The position numbers and the translations under genes are program-made. This document shows, piece after piece, positions 7,074 to 16,293 of a DNA stretch of 64,000 nucleotides; position 1 is the stretch's first letter, and each line of letters begins with the position of its first letter. The notes beneath the pieces were generated by a model. It ran no database searches, was not told the DNA's origin, and saw only the letters and a program-made list of their open reading frames with translations. Source of the stretch: Portibacter lacus (lineage in GTDB: Bacteria > Bacteroidota > Bacteroidia > Chitinophagales > Saprospiraceae); contig NZ_JAJNKA010000006.1 of assembly GCF_021533215.1 (NCBI RefSeq), positions 62,001 to 126,000 of the forward strand, written 5' to 3'.

Positions 7074-9113
7074 TTAGCCTTTGGTGATGATCCCTAATTC
7101 TGCAAATGATGCTGGGTTTCCATCTGCCGTTTTGATTGCCTTAATTTTAATATAAGCAGCTTCCACTTTATCAAATTTTACGCTTTGCTTAATCGGACTG
7201 TTCACGATATTTCCGAATTCTCCCTTTTTAGCTAAGGTCCATATTTTACCATCTAAGCTGGTATAGAATTCATACTTTTCAATAAATCCAGTCGGATATC
7301 TCTGTTGAGTAGGTAAGTAGGTAAAACCGAGTAATCTTAAGTTTTCATTGAGATCGATGATCAATTCATTTCCGGCCCACCAAGTATCCGGATTTTCGTC
7401 AATGGCTTGTTGAGAAGAACTTCCAGCGTTAAGCACATACCATTTACCAGGTCCCATATCCATGTCTGCAATAGCGACTTCACTTTGACGATTACCATCT
7501 ACGGCAATCGCTTTAAGTAATCCACCTCTCGGAAATCTAATATTACCTTTGAAAATATCAGAATTTGCAGTTGGTGTTGATCCATCTGTTGTATATCGAA
7601 TCTGAGGTCCATTTTCTGGAATTTCCATCGTAATTAAACCCATACGGCTTCTTTTGATTTTAGGTGCTGAAAGAAGAGAAGGCGCATGATATACTTCGAT
7701 ATTTGAGATGGTCGGGCAGGCTCGAGCATCAGTAATATTTATTCTTAAAGATTTCGTTTGGATAGGATCAAACTTGAATATTCGTTTATATCCGACAGTT
7801 GTTCCATTAGCAATAATATCCCATTGGCCATTTATATTAGCTTCAATGTTAAAGGTTTTAATACGCTGTCCTAGTCTGATTTGCTCTTGAAGAACGACTC
7901 TATTAATGGTTTCTTCTTTATCAAATTGCAATGTTAAACTCCCTTTCAAGTTTCCATCCTCTGCTGCCCAATATGTTTCTATGTCGGAGTCTATTGCCTT
8001 AGCAGCATCAAAGTCACTTCCTCTGTCAGACTCAGCTTTAATAGACGCATTAGCTACTAAGTTGTTACTGAAATCTTCCTTAATCTTAGCTGCCATTTTT
8101 AGAACTTGTTCTTTGTCTTTTTCATGAATAAGTCCTCTCTTATCAACAGGGAAATTTAAAAGCAATGTGCTGTTCTGGCCAACTGATCTATAATAGATCT
8201 CCATCAAATCGGCTAATGATTTAACCTTATGATCTTCATGTTCATGATAATACCATCCTGGTCTGATAGATACGTCAGCTTCACCTGGTACCCAAGCTGT
8301 TCCATGTTCTTGTCCCATAGAATACTTAGAACCGTATTCAGGCATTCCTCCATACACAGAATCAACGACTAACATTGACCATGTGGTAGGATATGCAAAT
8401 CCATGTTCGTTTCCTATCCATCGGCATCCTGGACCAGCATCACTAAAGATGATGGCTTCTGGTTGGAGCTCACGTATAATGTCGTAAGTGTTTTCCCAGT
8501 CATAATAGGTTAATTTGTCAACCTTTCTAACTTCATTGGCACCGCCATAATATCCATCACCTCCATTAGCACCATCAAACCAAACCTCGAAAATGTCACC
8601 ATAATTGGTTAATAATTCTCTAAGTTGATTTCTAAAATAAGTAATATATTCCGGTGTACCATAATCTGCATGATTTCTATCCCAAGGAGATAAGTAAACC
8701 CCAAACTTGAGACCGTACTTCTTACAAGCATCAGACAATTCTCGTAATATGTCACCCTTTCCATCTTTATAAGGTGAATTTTTTATCGAATGCTCTGTAT
8801 AGGCAGATGGCCATAGGCAAAATCCATCGTGATGCTTAGCAGTAATAATTACACCCTTCATTCCAGCATCTTTCATGATAGAGACCCATTGTTCAGCGTC
8901 TAATTCAGTTGGATTAAATTGAGATGGACTTTCATCTCCATAGCCCCATTCCATATTAGAAAAGGTATTCATATTGAAATGCACGAAACCATTGAACTCC
9001 ATTCTTTGGTAGTTCACTTGTGCATCAGATGGAAGTGGTCCTATAGCTTCTGGTGCAATTCCAGGTTGCTTGCATTGGGAAAAGAGGATAAGAAGGAAAA
9101 GTAATTTTTTCAT
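7074..9113 (-). CDS. Alpha-L-fucosidase (GH29) with carbohydrate-binding C-terminal domains, exported
   Basis: 679 aa from the ATG at 9113, where a signal peptide starts (MKKLLFLLILFSQC, possible lipidated Cys14 although Gln at -1 is not canonical). GH29 catalytic barrel, about 30-350: FNGFVHFNMNTF, GVIITAKHHDGFCLWPS, FGVYLSPWDRN and EVWFDGANGG, where Asp180 of WFDG is the expected nucleophile. After it come an F5/8-type C (discoidin-like) domain (about 355-480), a chitobiase/hexosaminidase C-terminal-type beta domain (about 485-550; GPQIRYTTDGSTPT), and a second F5/8C-like domain (about 565-679). It should release terminal L-fucose from algal or animal glycans in the periplasm or at the surface. 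A 99-nt in-frame upstream extension has no signal-like start and is not used. No other carbohydrate-active gene is adjacent. Confidence 0.92.
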   Translation of the reverse strand: MKKLLFLLILFSQCKQPGIAPEAIGPLPSDAQVNYQRMEFNGFVHFNMNTFSNMEWGYGDESPSQFNPTELDAEQWVSIMKDAGMKGVIITAKHHDGFCLWPSAYTEHSIKNSPYKDGKGDILRELSDACKKYGLKFGVYLSPWDRNHADYGTPEYITYFRNQLRELLTNYGDIFEVWFDGANGGDGYYGGANEVRKVDKLTYYDWENTYDIIRELQPEAIIFSDAGPGCRWIGNEHGFAYPTTWSMLVVDSVYGGMPEYGSKYSMGQEHGTAWVPGEADVSIRPGWYYHEHEDHKVKSLADLMEIYYRSVGQNSTLLLNFPVDKRGLIHEKDKEQVLKMAAKIKEDFSNNLVANASIKAESDRGSDFDAAKAIDSDIETYWAAEDGNLKGSLTLQFDKEETINRVVLQEQIRLGQRIKTFNIEANINGQWDIIANGTTVGYKRIFKFDPIQTKSLRINITDARACPTISNIEVYHAPSLLSAPKIKRSRMGLITMEIPENGPQIRYTTDGSTPTANSDIFKGNIRFPRGGLLKAIAVDGNRQSEVAIADMDMGPGKWYVLNAGSSSQQAIDENPDTWWAGNELIIDLNENLRLLGFTYLPTQQRYPTGFIEKYEFYTSLDGKIWTLAKKGEFGNIVNSPIKQSVKFDKVEAAYIKIKAIKTADGNPASFAELGIITKG

Positions 9114-9255
9114 TTGGATAATATATTGTGCTAACTGATTTAAAAAAATGATTCTAAAGCGCATTATTAAAACAAGTGATAGGAATGTTTTAATCGCCTT
9201 TTTCATTGGCACAAGTTATATAATTTTAACAAAAAGACGTGTTCCAGAGAAATTT

Positions 9256-9735
9256 CTAAAATGGATAATTTGCCTTTATATTTTCGACTACCTTGAATGC
9301 GATCGGGCACACTAAGGTGTTTTTCAATGTTAAATTCCTGATTTGATAGAAATTTTTTCGATTGGTATGTGGAAATTCTCTGCAGGCTTTTGGGCGTTGA
9401 TCATAGACTAAGCATTTGTTATCATCGAGCAGAAATGGACATGGAGTGGTTTGTAAAACATAATCTCCTTCTTCGTCCATTCTCAAATACGCTTCAATAA
9501 ATTGAGAGGATTTCATGCTGAATACCTTAGCAAGCCGATCGATATCTGCCTTTGTGAAAAGCGGTCCTGTTGTCTTGCAGCAATTCGCACAAGTCAAGCA
9601 ATCAAAGGAAGAAAATGCTTCATCATGTGCCTCCTCAGCTACTTGGTCTAACGCTTTTCGATCTTTCTTAGAAAGGTTCTTGAAAAAACTTCGGTTCTCT
9701 TTTAGTTTCTGTTGTGCTAGTTCAAGTTCCTTCAT
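9256..9735 (-). CDS. YkgJ-family cysteine-cluster protein (putative metal-binding)
   Basis: 159 aa. It carries the conserved Cys pattern of the YkgJ/UPF0153 family: FDCLTCANCCKTTGPLFT, then TTPCPFLLDDNKCLVYDQRPKACREFP. These eight or so cysteines are thought to bind an iron-sulfur cluster or zinc; the cellular role of the family is not established. An N-terminal helical stretch (KELELAQQKLKENRSFFKNLSKKDRKALDQ) precedes the cluster. The gene lies 15 nt downstream of the alanine symporter gene on the same strand and has a TATCTTTG box in that gap, so it may be transcribed both with the symporter and alone. Confidence 0.88.
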   Translation of the reverse strand: MKELELAQQKLKENRSFFKNLSKKDRKALDQVAEEAHDEAFSSFDCLTCANCCKTTGPLFTKADIDRLAKVFSMKSSQFIEAYLRMDEEGDYVLQTTPCPFLLDDNKCLVYDQRPKACREFPHTNRKNFYQIRNLTLKNTLVCPIAFKVVENIKANYPF

Positions 9736-9739
9736 CTGG

Positions 9740-9747
9740 CAAAGATA
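9740..9747 (-). promoter_or_regulatory. -7 box of the YkgJ-family gene
   Basis: On the minus strand this reads TATCTTTG, a perfect TAnnTTTG match ending 4 nt before the ATG at 9735. A transcript starting at the usual distance would begin at or next to the start codon. No clear -33 element is seen. Confidence 0.55.
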
Positions 9748-9750
9748 GCG

Positions 9751-11334
9751 CTATTCACGACTTTTATTGAACTTCATATTTCGAATTTGATTGAGAAAAT
9801 ACTGAAGTTCTTTCCTAACTTTGGGAAATAGAAATAGTAAGCCGATCATATTCGGAAATACTAATGCAAGAATCATGGCGTCCGAAAACTTAATGACTGC
9901 ATCAAGAGTAACCGCTGATCCCAAAACAGTGAAAAGAAGAAATATGATTTTAAATACAATGTCAGCCGCTTTCCCTCTTCCAAAAAGGTATTTCCAGGAT
10001 TGTAATCCATAATAAGACCAAGATAACATGGTTGAAAAGGCAAAGAGCACGACGGCTATAGCTAATACATAGGAAAAGCCAGGAATTGCAGAATCGAATG
10101 CCATCGATGTGATGTTAACACCACCGATTCGCTCTCCAGTTTCTACTAAAATAGCTTGATTTTCGATCACATCACCATAAATGAAAGCACCATCCATATT
10201 GAAAATAACAATGACTAATGCTGTTAAGGTACAGATGAGAACCGTATCAATGAATGGTTCTAGTAAAGCAACTAAGCCTTCAGAAGCTGGATATTTGGTA
10301 TTAACTGCAGCATGTGCGATGGCTGCAGATCCAGCTCCAGCTTCGTTCGAAAATGCGGCTCGCCTAAATCCTTGTATCATGACTGCTGCAATTCCACCAG
10401 TTATACTTGCTCGTGGTGAAAAGGCCTCGGAAAAAATCAGATACAATGCATCGTCTACTACTGTTATTTTAGAAATGATGATAAATAATGCAGCGAGCAC
10501 ATAGAGTAGGGCCATGAATGGAACCAACTTTTCCGTTACTTTTCCTATTCTTTTAATTCCTCCTACGATTACGATGCCTACTAACACGGCGAAAACAATC
10601 CCAAGTATAGTTCCTGCGCTGCTTCCTTCTATTCCGAAACGTTCGATTAATTGCGCAGCAGCTTGGTTAGACTGAAATGCATTACCCCCACCAAAAGAAG
10701 CACCGACACACATTACAGCGAAAATTCCTGCTAGTATTTTTCCAAGGAGCGCTTTGTTATCTTCTTTTAGGCCTTTCGATAAATAATACATTGGGCCACC
10801 AAAAACTTTTCCCTCTTCATTAATGTCCCGATATTTCACGCCCAATGTACACTCCACAAACTTCGATGACATCCCTAATAAACCAGCAATAATCATCCAG
10901 AAGGTAGCTCCTGGGCCACCTATTGATATCGCTACAGCTACCATTGCGATGTTTCCAAGTCCTACAGTCCCAGAAACGGCAGTTGCTAATGCTTGAAAGT
11001 GATTTACTTCCCCATGATGTGACTCGTCTCTTATGGTATCAGGGATATCTTCTTCCATCTGTTCGACGTCATCATACTTACCTCTTACAACTTGAATAGC
11101 AGTGAAAAAATGCCTGATATTCACAAAACCAAAGTATAAGGTAAATAAGGTTGCGCCTCCAAGCAGCAAAAAAAGTATAAAAGGTATTCCACCAATTTCG
11201 GTGAAGACTAAATTTTCCCACCATATAGCAACAGGCATAAAGCCATCATTTATCATTTCATCAATTCCACGAGATTGAGCAGAAAGGACTGTGGGAAATA
11301 AAAGAATAAGAAGAGTTCTGAGTAATTTCATCAT
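9751..11334 (-). CDS. Alanine/glycine:sodium symporter family protein (AGCS)
   Basis: About 527 aa from the ATG at 11334. An N-terminal signal-peptide-like segment (MMKLLRTLLILLFPTVLSAQ) is typical of Bacteroidota members of this family. It is followed by about ten membrane helices and the family signatures FQALATAVSGTVGLGNIAMVAVAI, GGPGATFWM, GGPMYYLSKG, RAAFSNEAGAGSAAIAHAA and SYYGLQSWKYLFG. The protein imports alanine or glycine with Na+ across the inner membrane. A TTG 96 nt upstream is in frame but would add a 32-residue basic leader, so it is rejected. The gene is divergent from the helicase gene with a 121-nt shared control region, and the YkgJ-family gene follows 15 nt downstream. Confidence 0.93.
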   Translation of the reverse strand: MMKLLRTLLILLFPTVLSAQSRGIDEMINDGFMPVAIWWENLVFTEIGGIPFILFLLLGGATLFTLYFGFVNIRHFFTAIQVVRGKYDDVEQMEEDIPDTIRDESHHGEVNHFQALATAVSGTVGLGNIAMVAVAISIGGPGATFWMIIAGLLGMSSKFVECTLGVKYRDINEEGKVFGGPMYYLSKGLKEDNKALLGKILAGIFAVMCVGASFGGGNAFQSNQAAAQLIERFGIEGSSAGTILGIVFAVLVGIVIVGGIKRIGKVTEKLVPFMALLYVLAALFIIISKITVVDDALYLIFSEAFSPRASITGGIAAVMIQGFRRAAFSNEAGAGSAAIAHAAVNTKYPASEGLVALLEPFIDTVLICTLTALVIVIFNMDGAFIYGDVIENQAILVETGERIGGVNITSMAFDSAIPGFSYVLAIAVVLFAFSTMLSWSYYGLQSWKYLFGRGKAADIVFKIIFLLFTVLGSAVTLDAVIKFSDAMILALVFPNMIGLLFLFPKVRKELQYFLNQIRNMKFNKSRE

Positions 11335-11420
11335 TCGAGTAATATTTTTGATAAATTTGAATGATTTTATGCTTGTCGGAAGGATTTGTCGGAAGCAATT
11401 TAATTTTGTCTGTAACATGT

Positions 11421-11450
11421 TTTGAGACAATCACATTTCAAGTATCTTCG
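11421..11450 (+). promoter_or_regulatory. Promoter of the DEAD-box helicase gene
   Basis: TTTG (11421-11424), an 18-bp spacer and TATCTTCG (11443-11450) give a good -33/-7 pair with one mismatch in the -7 box. The box ends 5 nt before the ATG at 11456, predicting a leaderless or nearly leaderless mRNA. Confidence 0.65.
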
Positions 11451-11455
11451 CAATT

Positions 11456-12703
11456 ATGAAGTTTGACGAATACCATTTTAATCCAAAAATAAAGAAAGCA
11501 CTTTCTGAACTAGGCTATAAACGACCTACGGATATACAGTATAAATCAATTCCAAATATTTTAAAAGGGGAAGATTTACTTGCTGTTGCACAAACAGGGA
11601 CTGGGAAAACTGCGGCTTTTGCTATTCCACTTATCGATAAACTGTATGAAAAGAAGATTAATCAGCGTCGGGCGTCAGATGTGAATTGCTTAGTTCTAGT
11701 TCCGACACATGAATTAGCATTACAAATTCATGAGGTTTTTGAGAAAATCGCAAAATATACAACCTTGAAGACCATGGCATTAATCGGAGGTGTAGACCAA
11801 GATCCTCAGATTATGAAACTCTACAAAGGGATAGATATAATTATCGCGACACCAGGAAGAGTATTCGATCTCATTAGCCAAGGAGCTTTGCTGACCCATC
11901 ACATCGAAATTCTCGTGCTTGATGAGGCAGATCACATGTTAGATCTGGGGTTTATCAAGGATATAGAAGATCTCATCAGAAAGCTACCGAAAAGAAAGCA
12001 GACGTTATTCTTCTCAGCTACCATTAATGACAAGATTAAGAAAATAGCTTATTCTCTAGTGAGGCAGAATGCAATTAGGATTCAACTGTCTCCTAAGGAT
12101 CCAGTTGCCAAGAAAGTAGATCATTCGGTCATGTATGTGGATATGGATCATAAGCGATTCTTTCTAGAAAGGGTCGTGAGGGAAAATCCAGATGCTAAAA
12201 TTCTTGCTTTCGTGAGAACAAGGGTTAGAGCCGAAAGAGTAATGAAGGCAATGGAAAGAGCTGGCATTAAAGCTTTAACGATTCATGGCGAAAAGGAGCA
12301 GGAAGAGAGATTAGATGTGTTAAATAAGTTTAAGAACGGAGATATAAAATTAGTGATTGCTACGGATGTTGCAGCAAGAGGAATTGATATTCCGAATGTA
12401 GAGATTGTTGTGAATTATGATCTTCCTGATGAATCGGAGAATTATGTTCATAGAGTAGGGCGGACAGGCCGAGCGAATAATAAAGGTTTTGCTTATACAT
12501 TTTGCTCGCCAGAAGAAGTGAAAATATTAGAAGAAATTCAGGGTTTTATCCATAAAGAAATCAAGGTACTTACTGTTGATCTCAATGATTATGAAGATAC
12601 ATTGCATGTGGACCTAGAACGTAAAAATGATTACAAGACTTTGATGGATGAGATCAATTCTTTCGATGATAACAGAAAGAAGAAAAAACGAAAGAAGAAG
12701 TAG
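11456..12703 (+). CDS. DEAD-box ATP-dependent RNA helicase, RhlE-like
   Basis: 415 aa. The helicase core is complete: Q-motif region (YKRPTDIQYKSIP), motif I AQTGTGKT (46-52), Ia PTHELALQ, Ib TPGR, motif II DEAD (156-159), motif III SAT (187-189), then domain 2 with FVRTRVRAERV, HGEKEQEERL, VIATDVAARGIDIPNV and HRVGRTGR. Motif Ia has His where Arg is usual (PTRELA). The C-terminus is short and ends in a Lys/Arg run (DNRKKKKRKKK), as in RhlE-type helicases that remodel rRNA or act in RNA decay at low temperature. It stands alone, divergent from the symporter; no terminator is obvious after it. Confidence 0.95.
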   Translation: MKFDEYHFNPKIKKALSELGYKRPTDIQYKSIPNILKGEDLLAVAQTGTGKTAAFAIPLIDKLYEKKINQRRASDVNCLVLVPTHELALQIHEVFEKIAKYTTLKTMALIGGVDQDPQIMKLYKGIDIIIATPGRVFDLISQGALLTHHIEILVLDEADHMLDLGFIKDIEDLIRKLPKRKQTLFFSATINDKIKKIAYSLVRQNAIRIQLSPKDPVAKKVDHSVMYVDMDHKRFFLERVVRENPDAKILAFVRTRVRAERVMKAMERAGIKALTIHGEKEQEERLDVLNKFKNGDIKLVIATDVAARGIDIPNVEIVVNYDLPDESENYVHRVGRTGRANNKGFAYTFCSPEEVKILEEIQGFIHKEIKVLTVDLNDYEDTLHVDLERKNDYKTLMDEINSFDDNRKKKKRKKK

Positions 12704-13003
12704 GTTGGGGTTTTAAAGCATTATGTGGGTATTGAGCAATGCATTTTTAAGTTGGAAAGATGAAGCTATTCTAATCAAAGGGACTTTAATCTTTTGTGTT
12801 TTTTGGAAAATTAGATAGCCATAATTAGCTTTTATTTCTAAATGTTAGGCTTAAGATCATGCTCATCTTCGTGGTTTCATAGTGCAGAGAAGACATTTTA
12901 TAACATCTATATGGTCAACCAAGACATATAATATATTACAGAATCAAATTCAAGATCTAGAATTACATTTTTACCATATTACTAACACTAGTCGTATATT
13001 AAT
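12704..13003. other. 300-bp stretch without recognisable genes
   Basis: A/T-rich sequence between the helicase gene and the DUF5060 remnant. I find no ORF of note, hairpin terminator, tRNA-like fold or clear TAnnTTTG box. Because the gene that follows is decayed, this may be relic sequence. Confidence 0.5.
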
Positions 13004-13427
13004 ATGGATCCCAAATTTCTTTTATTTAGTTTGTCGTTATTACTAAGTCCTTTTCTTAAAGGCCAAAACCCTAATATAATAGGGGAATTAATGAAATGGC
13101 ATAAGGTTACCCTCCAGTTCGATGGTCCAGAAACCAGTGAAACGTCCACTCCGAATCCTTTTTCAGATTACCGATTAGAAGTAACATTTACAAAAGGAAG
13201 TATAACTTACAAAGTTCCAGGCTATTACGCATCCGATGGTAATGCAAGTGAAACTAGAGCAGCGAGTGGTAATTAAATTGGAGGATCTTAAGATTAAAGG
13301 TAAGCTGATTAATAATCACATTCTAAGTTTGGATGGGGTAGAGTTCGATGGTCAATTTGAGAATTATGGTATCTTAAAAATTTTGCCTTCCTTACCAGTA
13401 AGATTCGTAAATACAGATCTGGAATAG
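13004..13427 (+). pseudogene. Decayed DUF5060-type gene (start of the protein joined out of frame to a short tail)
   Basis: The first 90 codons (13004-13276) encode a signal peptide (MDPKFLLFSLSLLLSPFLKG) and the first part of a DUF5060 domain: GELMKWHKVTLQFDGPETSET, PNPFSDYRLEVTFT and VPGYYASDGNASETRAASGN. In intact proteins this domain runs on after SGN with K-W-R-V-x-F-x-P and is followed by a glycoside-hydrolase-like barrel. Here a stop follows SGN, and the next frame carries an unrelated-looking tail to 13427 (KGKLINNHILSLDGVEFDGQ, then ILKILPSLPVRFVNTDLE). The simplest reading is an internal deletion that fused the 5' end to a 3' end out of frame near 13265-13275. The remaining peptide is too short to be an enzyme. 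I cannot prove that the tail belonged to the same gene. Confidence 0.7.
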
Positions 13428-13517
13428 TTTTAAGTATTTTTCATAGATAAGAAAAATGCCTGCCTTCTAGTGTGTTTAGTAGTTTGAATATTTCTGGATG
13501 AATAAAAAAAACGAAAT

Positions 13518-13985
13518 TTAAACACCAAACTGTGTCAAATGATGGTCTAAATGTTTAGAAAATAAAACGTTCCATTCGTCGGTGCTCAGATTACCGAATG
13601 ATACAGAAGTCTTGCCGTCGAAATGTTTCGAACCTAATTCATGCGTTTTCTTTAGATTAGCGATCAAAGCTGCTTTTTCCTTCTCATACTCCCTTTCATC
13701 TGTAATTAAAAAGTCAGGTGCTGTTCTAGAATTTTTTGGATAAGGCTTAGGACCAACGACTGCTTTTTTAGCTAAAAGTGAAATCATGAACGTTTTAAAC
13801 TTTCCAGAAATAGGATACTTAGCGGTAAGCGCCATATCATATGCAACATTGCAATGAGCTAACATCTGTGCAACATCCATCTTACCCCATTGTGGTTTGG
13901 TTTCTGGAGTCAAATTTGATATTCTTTCTAAAGTTTCGTCTAGCCCGTCCTGTGCAAAAAGATTTCTAATCGTCATAGGTTTCAT
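13518..13985 (-). CDS. DUF1569 family protein (DinB-like fold)
   Basis: 155 aa from the ATG at 13985. The sequence follows the DUF1569 pattern: PQWGKMDVAQMLAHCNVAYDMAL near the N-terminus, PYPKNSRTAPDF in the middle, and a final DEWNVLFSKHLDHHLTQFGV. The family belongs to the DinB/YfiT-like four-helix bundle group, where spaced His residues may bind a metal; here His58-like and the C-terminal HLDHHLTQFG fit that idea. Its function is not known. A weak -7 box reading TACTTTTA on the minus strand (13997-14004) lies just upstream of the chosen start and downstream of an alternative start at 14024, which supports 13985. It is divergent from the lipoprotein gene at 14094. Confidence 0.82.
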   Translation of the reverse strand: MKPMTIRNLFAQDGLDETLERISNLTPETKPQWGKMDVAQMLAHCNVAYDMALTAKYPISGKFKTFMISLLAKKAVVGPKPYPKNSRTAPDFLITDEREYEKEKAALIANLKKTHELGSKHFDGKTSVSFGNLSTDEWNVLFSKHLDHHLTQFGV

Positions 13986-14093
13986 ATTTGTTTGGATAAA
14001 AGTACAGAAACAAAAGTTAATCAAATATTAATTTTCATCTTTTATAATTAGCCCGCTAATGATATTAGTATCTTGCAGTCTGACATTATAGTA

Positions 14094-14621
14094 ATGAAAA
14101 TAGGACTTTACGTATTTTTAATTTTGATGATAAGCCTAAGTTGTAATCGGGAACAAAGACAACTGGAAGCTCTTGTGGAAGATATTTTACCTGGAGAATG
14201 GGATATTTTATCATTTGAATTTAATGGCGTTTATAAAAACCATGAAAAAGATGAAGTATATCCCTCGGATACTACTTTTTATGATTTAGGCAGCATATTA
14301 ATTCCTGAATTTGAAATGGATACTTTAGCCCTGAACGGAGGAGGAAACGGTGTCGGAATCGATTGTCATATTATTGCTTTGGGTAGTTCAGAGACTTTTA
14401 AGATAGAACGATTATTTACAGCTGGAGATGAACTGGTTATGGCTTATTTTAGAACAAAAGGAAGTGGGATTTTTCCGGTAAATACGGAATTGACAAATTT
14501 GATTGAATTCTCAGATTTGTTTTGGCAAAATATGTATATGAATATTGAAAATAAGAATCTTGTAAATTTTATATCTACCAATAATGAAAGGATCATTCTG
14601 ACTTTACAGAGAAGGAAATAG
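14094..14621 (+). CDS. Small lipoprotein of unknown function
   Basis: 175 aa from the ATG at 14094. The N-terminus MKIGLYVFLILMISLSC has a lipobox (S-L-S-C, Cys17), so the protein is probably anchored in the inner or outer membrane facing the periplasm or surface. The rest is an unrecognised beta-rich domain beginning DILPGEWDILSFEFNGVYKN, reminiscent of small lipocalin-like lipoproteins (G-x-W near the start) but without enough signature to name it. Its stop codon is 3 nt from the end of the convergent membrane-protein gene. A possible upstream start at 14073 would put seven residues before the signal peptide and is disfavoured. Confidence 0.72.
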   Translation: MKIGLYVFLILMISLSCNREQRQLEALVEDILPGEWDILSFEFNGVYKNHEKDEVYPSDTTFYDLGSILIPEFEMDTLALNGGGNGVGIDCHIIALGSSETFKIERLFTAGDELVMAYFRTKGSGIFPVNTELTNLIEFSDLFWQNMYMNIENKNLVNFISTNNERIILTLQRRK

Positions 14622-14624
14622 CAC

Positions 14625-15692
14625 TTATCCGATCGTAATATTCTCCGCAGGAATTAACAGTCTAATCTTCCTTGCCGCTTCCGCAGATGTTTCATAGAAT
14701 GACTTCTTAAATGGAATTTCATGTTGCTCCTTCGTCCAGTTATTTTTACCATAAATTCCATCCAACATCGCATGTGTTAATCGCTTGATTTCATTGTGAT
14801 CCTTGATGGCATATTGATTCTCATTTCTGCGGTCACTCTTGGGCTTAATTTCTAACCATCCGTCTTTTTCCTTTTTCGCATTGGCAAATGTAAGTAGCAA
14901 TTCATATGGAGCATTACTAAGCATAAACTGAACTTCTGATTTTCCAGGATAGCCATCTAGTTTAACACTTTTATCCTTTATGAAAATTTTAAAAGCTCCG
15001 GGAATAGCGACAACTTTTTCAGATAAATCTTTCACCCAACTTAAAGCCAGTGCAAAGAATAGCATGATCAATGTACTTTTAAATATCGCAGAAAATAAAC
15101 GCATATCTAGTTCATTTCCAGTTAGTTTGTATACTTGAGCTGCGAAAGTAATGACGATGCATGCGACGGATAACCAAGCTAGTAGTTTTAATCTTCTTTT
15201 AGCAAATGACTCCCATAGCACCCAACCTAGAAAAGCTAGGGTCAAGATAGAATAATATACATCTAGCTCACTCATTAATCCATAAGAAGACGATCTCATC
15301 ATCTTGCTCAAAGTCGGAAGGATAGAAAATACAAAAGGTAATCCGATGATATAAATCCAGTATTTAGACTTGATAATCGGTTTGATTCGCTCAGGAATAT
15401 ACTTGAACCAGGGAAGTGATAGGAGAATAAAAAAGCTATTCGCAAGAGAAAATATGCTAGCTAATCCATTTAAAATTTGTGCATCCTCGAAAACTCCGAT
15501 TGAAAAGAGAATCTCTGCTACTCCTGTTAATGACCAGCAAAGTACGGAAAGTGCAAGCCATATCTGGCTGTAATCGTTTTTCAGTCGTCCTAAGTGCCAC
15601 CAAATTGACATTAAAGCAAGAAATGCAAAACAACAAGTAACTGCTTGCCACCAGCCATAAAAATTAAGGGTTGCATGTGCTAAGTCACCCAC
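14625..15692 (-). CDS. Multi-pass membrane protein with cytosolic C-terminal domain, unknown function
   Basis: 355 aa, GTG start directly after the stop codon of the upstream gene. Residues 10-235 contain about seven hydrophobic segments (for example QAVTCCFAFLALMSIWW, WIYIIGLPFVFSILP and LIMLFFALALSWV). Residues 245-355 form a charged soluble domain (FKIFIKDKSVKLDGYPGKSE, ending EAARKIRLLIPAENITIG). The arrangement resembles a 7TM sensor with a regulatory tail, but no kinase, cyclase or HTH domain is present and I do not recognise the family. The tight coupling to the thioredoxin-like gene suggests that the two are made together. Confidence 0.72.
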   Translation of the reverse strand: MGDLAHATLNFYGWWQAVTCCFAFLALMSIWWHLGRLKNDYSQIWLALSVLCWSLTGVAEILFSIGVFEDAQILNGLASIFSLANSFFILLSLPWFKYIPERIKPIIKSKYWIYIIGLPFVFSILPTLSKMMRSSSYGLMSELDVYYSILTLAFLGWVLWESFAKRRLKLLAWLSVACIVITFAAQVYKLTGNELDMRLFSAIFKSTLIMLFFALALSWVKDLSEKVVAIPGAFKIFIKDKSVKLDGYPGKSEVQFMLSNAPYELLLTFANAKKEKDGWLEIKPKSDRRNENQYAIKDHNEIKRLTHAMLDGIYGKNNWTKEQHEIPFKKSFYETSAEAARKIRLLIPAENITIG

Positions 15693-16253
15693 CTATATAT
15701 GTTCCTTGAATCGCTCAATAGAAATGTCACCGACTGCAGAAATGATGTTTTGCTTGAATTCACCCTTTGTGTCTAGTAATATATAGTTCGGATAATTTCT
15801 TATTCCAAAATGTTCCCGATACGCCATACTTAATCTACGATCTAAGTATATATGATCCCCGACTAGCTTATCTCGCTTGATGATTTTCTTCCACTCATTA
15901 GCATTTGAACTCATACCAGCACACAAATAGACCACGTGGACATCCATTTCTAGCAGTTCTTTTTTCTTGGCAGGGCTATTCTTGAAATCCGATAAACATG
16001 GTCCACAAAATGTGCCCCATAAGTCTAATATCACTGCCTTTCCTTGGTATTTGGACTTAAGTGCGTCTAGCAACTCCACAATGTCTTCATGCGTTCCATT
16101 ATACAGTGTCGCCCCGAAATCTAGATTCTCGACAAACTGTCCTAGACTATCTGTACTTGTTACAAATTCTACATCATCAGCTTTGTTAGAATACATATTT
16201 CCTGCAGCAATCATAGACCCAACAACCAGAATACCTATTATAATCTTGAACAT
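15693..16253 (-). CDS. Thioredoxin-like (TlpA-type) membrane-anchored disulfide oxidoreductase
   Basis: 186 aa. One N-terminal hydrophobic segment (FKIIIGILVVGSMIAAG) is a signal anchor. The thioredoxin fold carries AVILDLWGTFCGPCLSDF, with the redox pair Cys83 and Cys86 in a CGPC motif, then a cis-Pro region (GIRNYPNYILLD). This makes it a TlpA/ResA-like thiol-disulfide protein acting in the periplasm; the partner is unknown. Its TAG stop is immediately followed by the GTG start of the membrane protein gene (no gap), so translation is probably coupled. It is divergent from the SDR gene. Confidence 0.88.
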   Translation of the reverse strand: MFKIIIGILVVGSMIAAGNMYSNKADDVEFVTSTDSLGQFVENLDFGATLYNGTHEDIVELLDALKSKYQGKAVILDLWGTFCGPCLSDFKNSPAKKKELLEMDVHVVYLCAGMSSNANEWKKIIKRDKLVGDHIYLDRRLSMAYREHFGIRNYPNYILLDTKGEFKQNIISAVGDISIERFKEHI

Positions 16254-16293
16254 ATCAATTCATTTTGTTATTACAATAACAAATATACAACTT

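Noticed and set aside
15967-16293. N-terminal extension of the SDR gene
   Set aside because: The extra 109 residues are antisense to the thioredoxin-like gene and do not resemble SDR proteins; the Rossmann motif begins right after the ATG at 16294.
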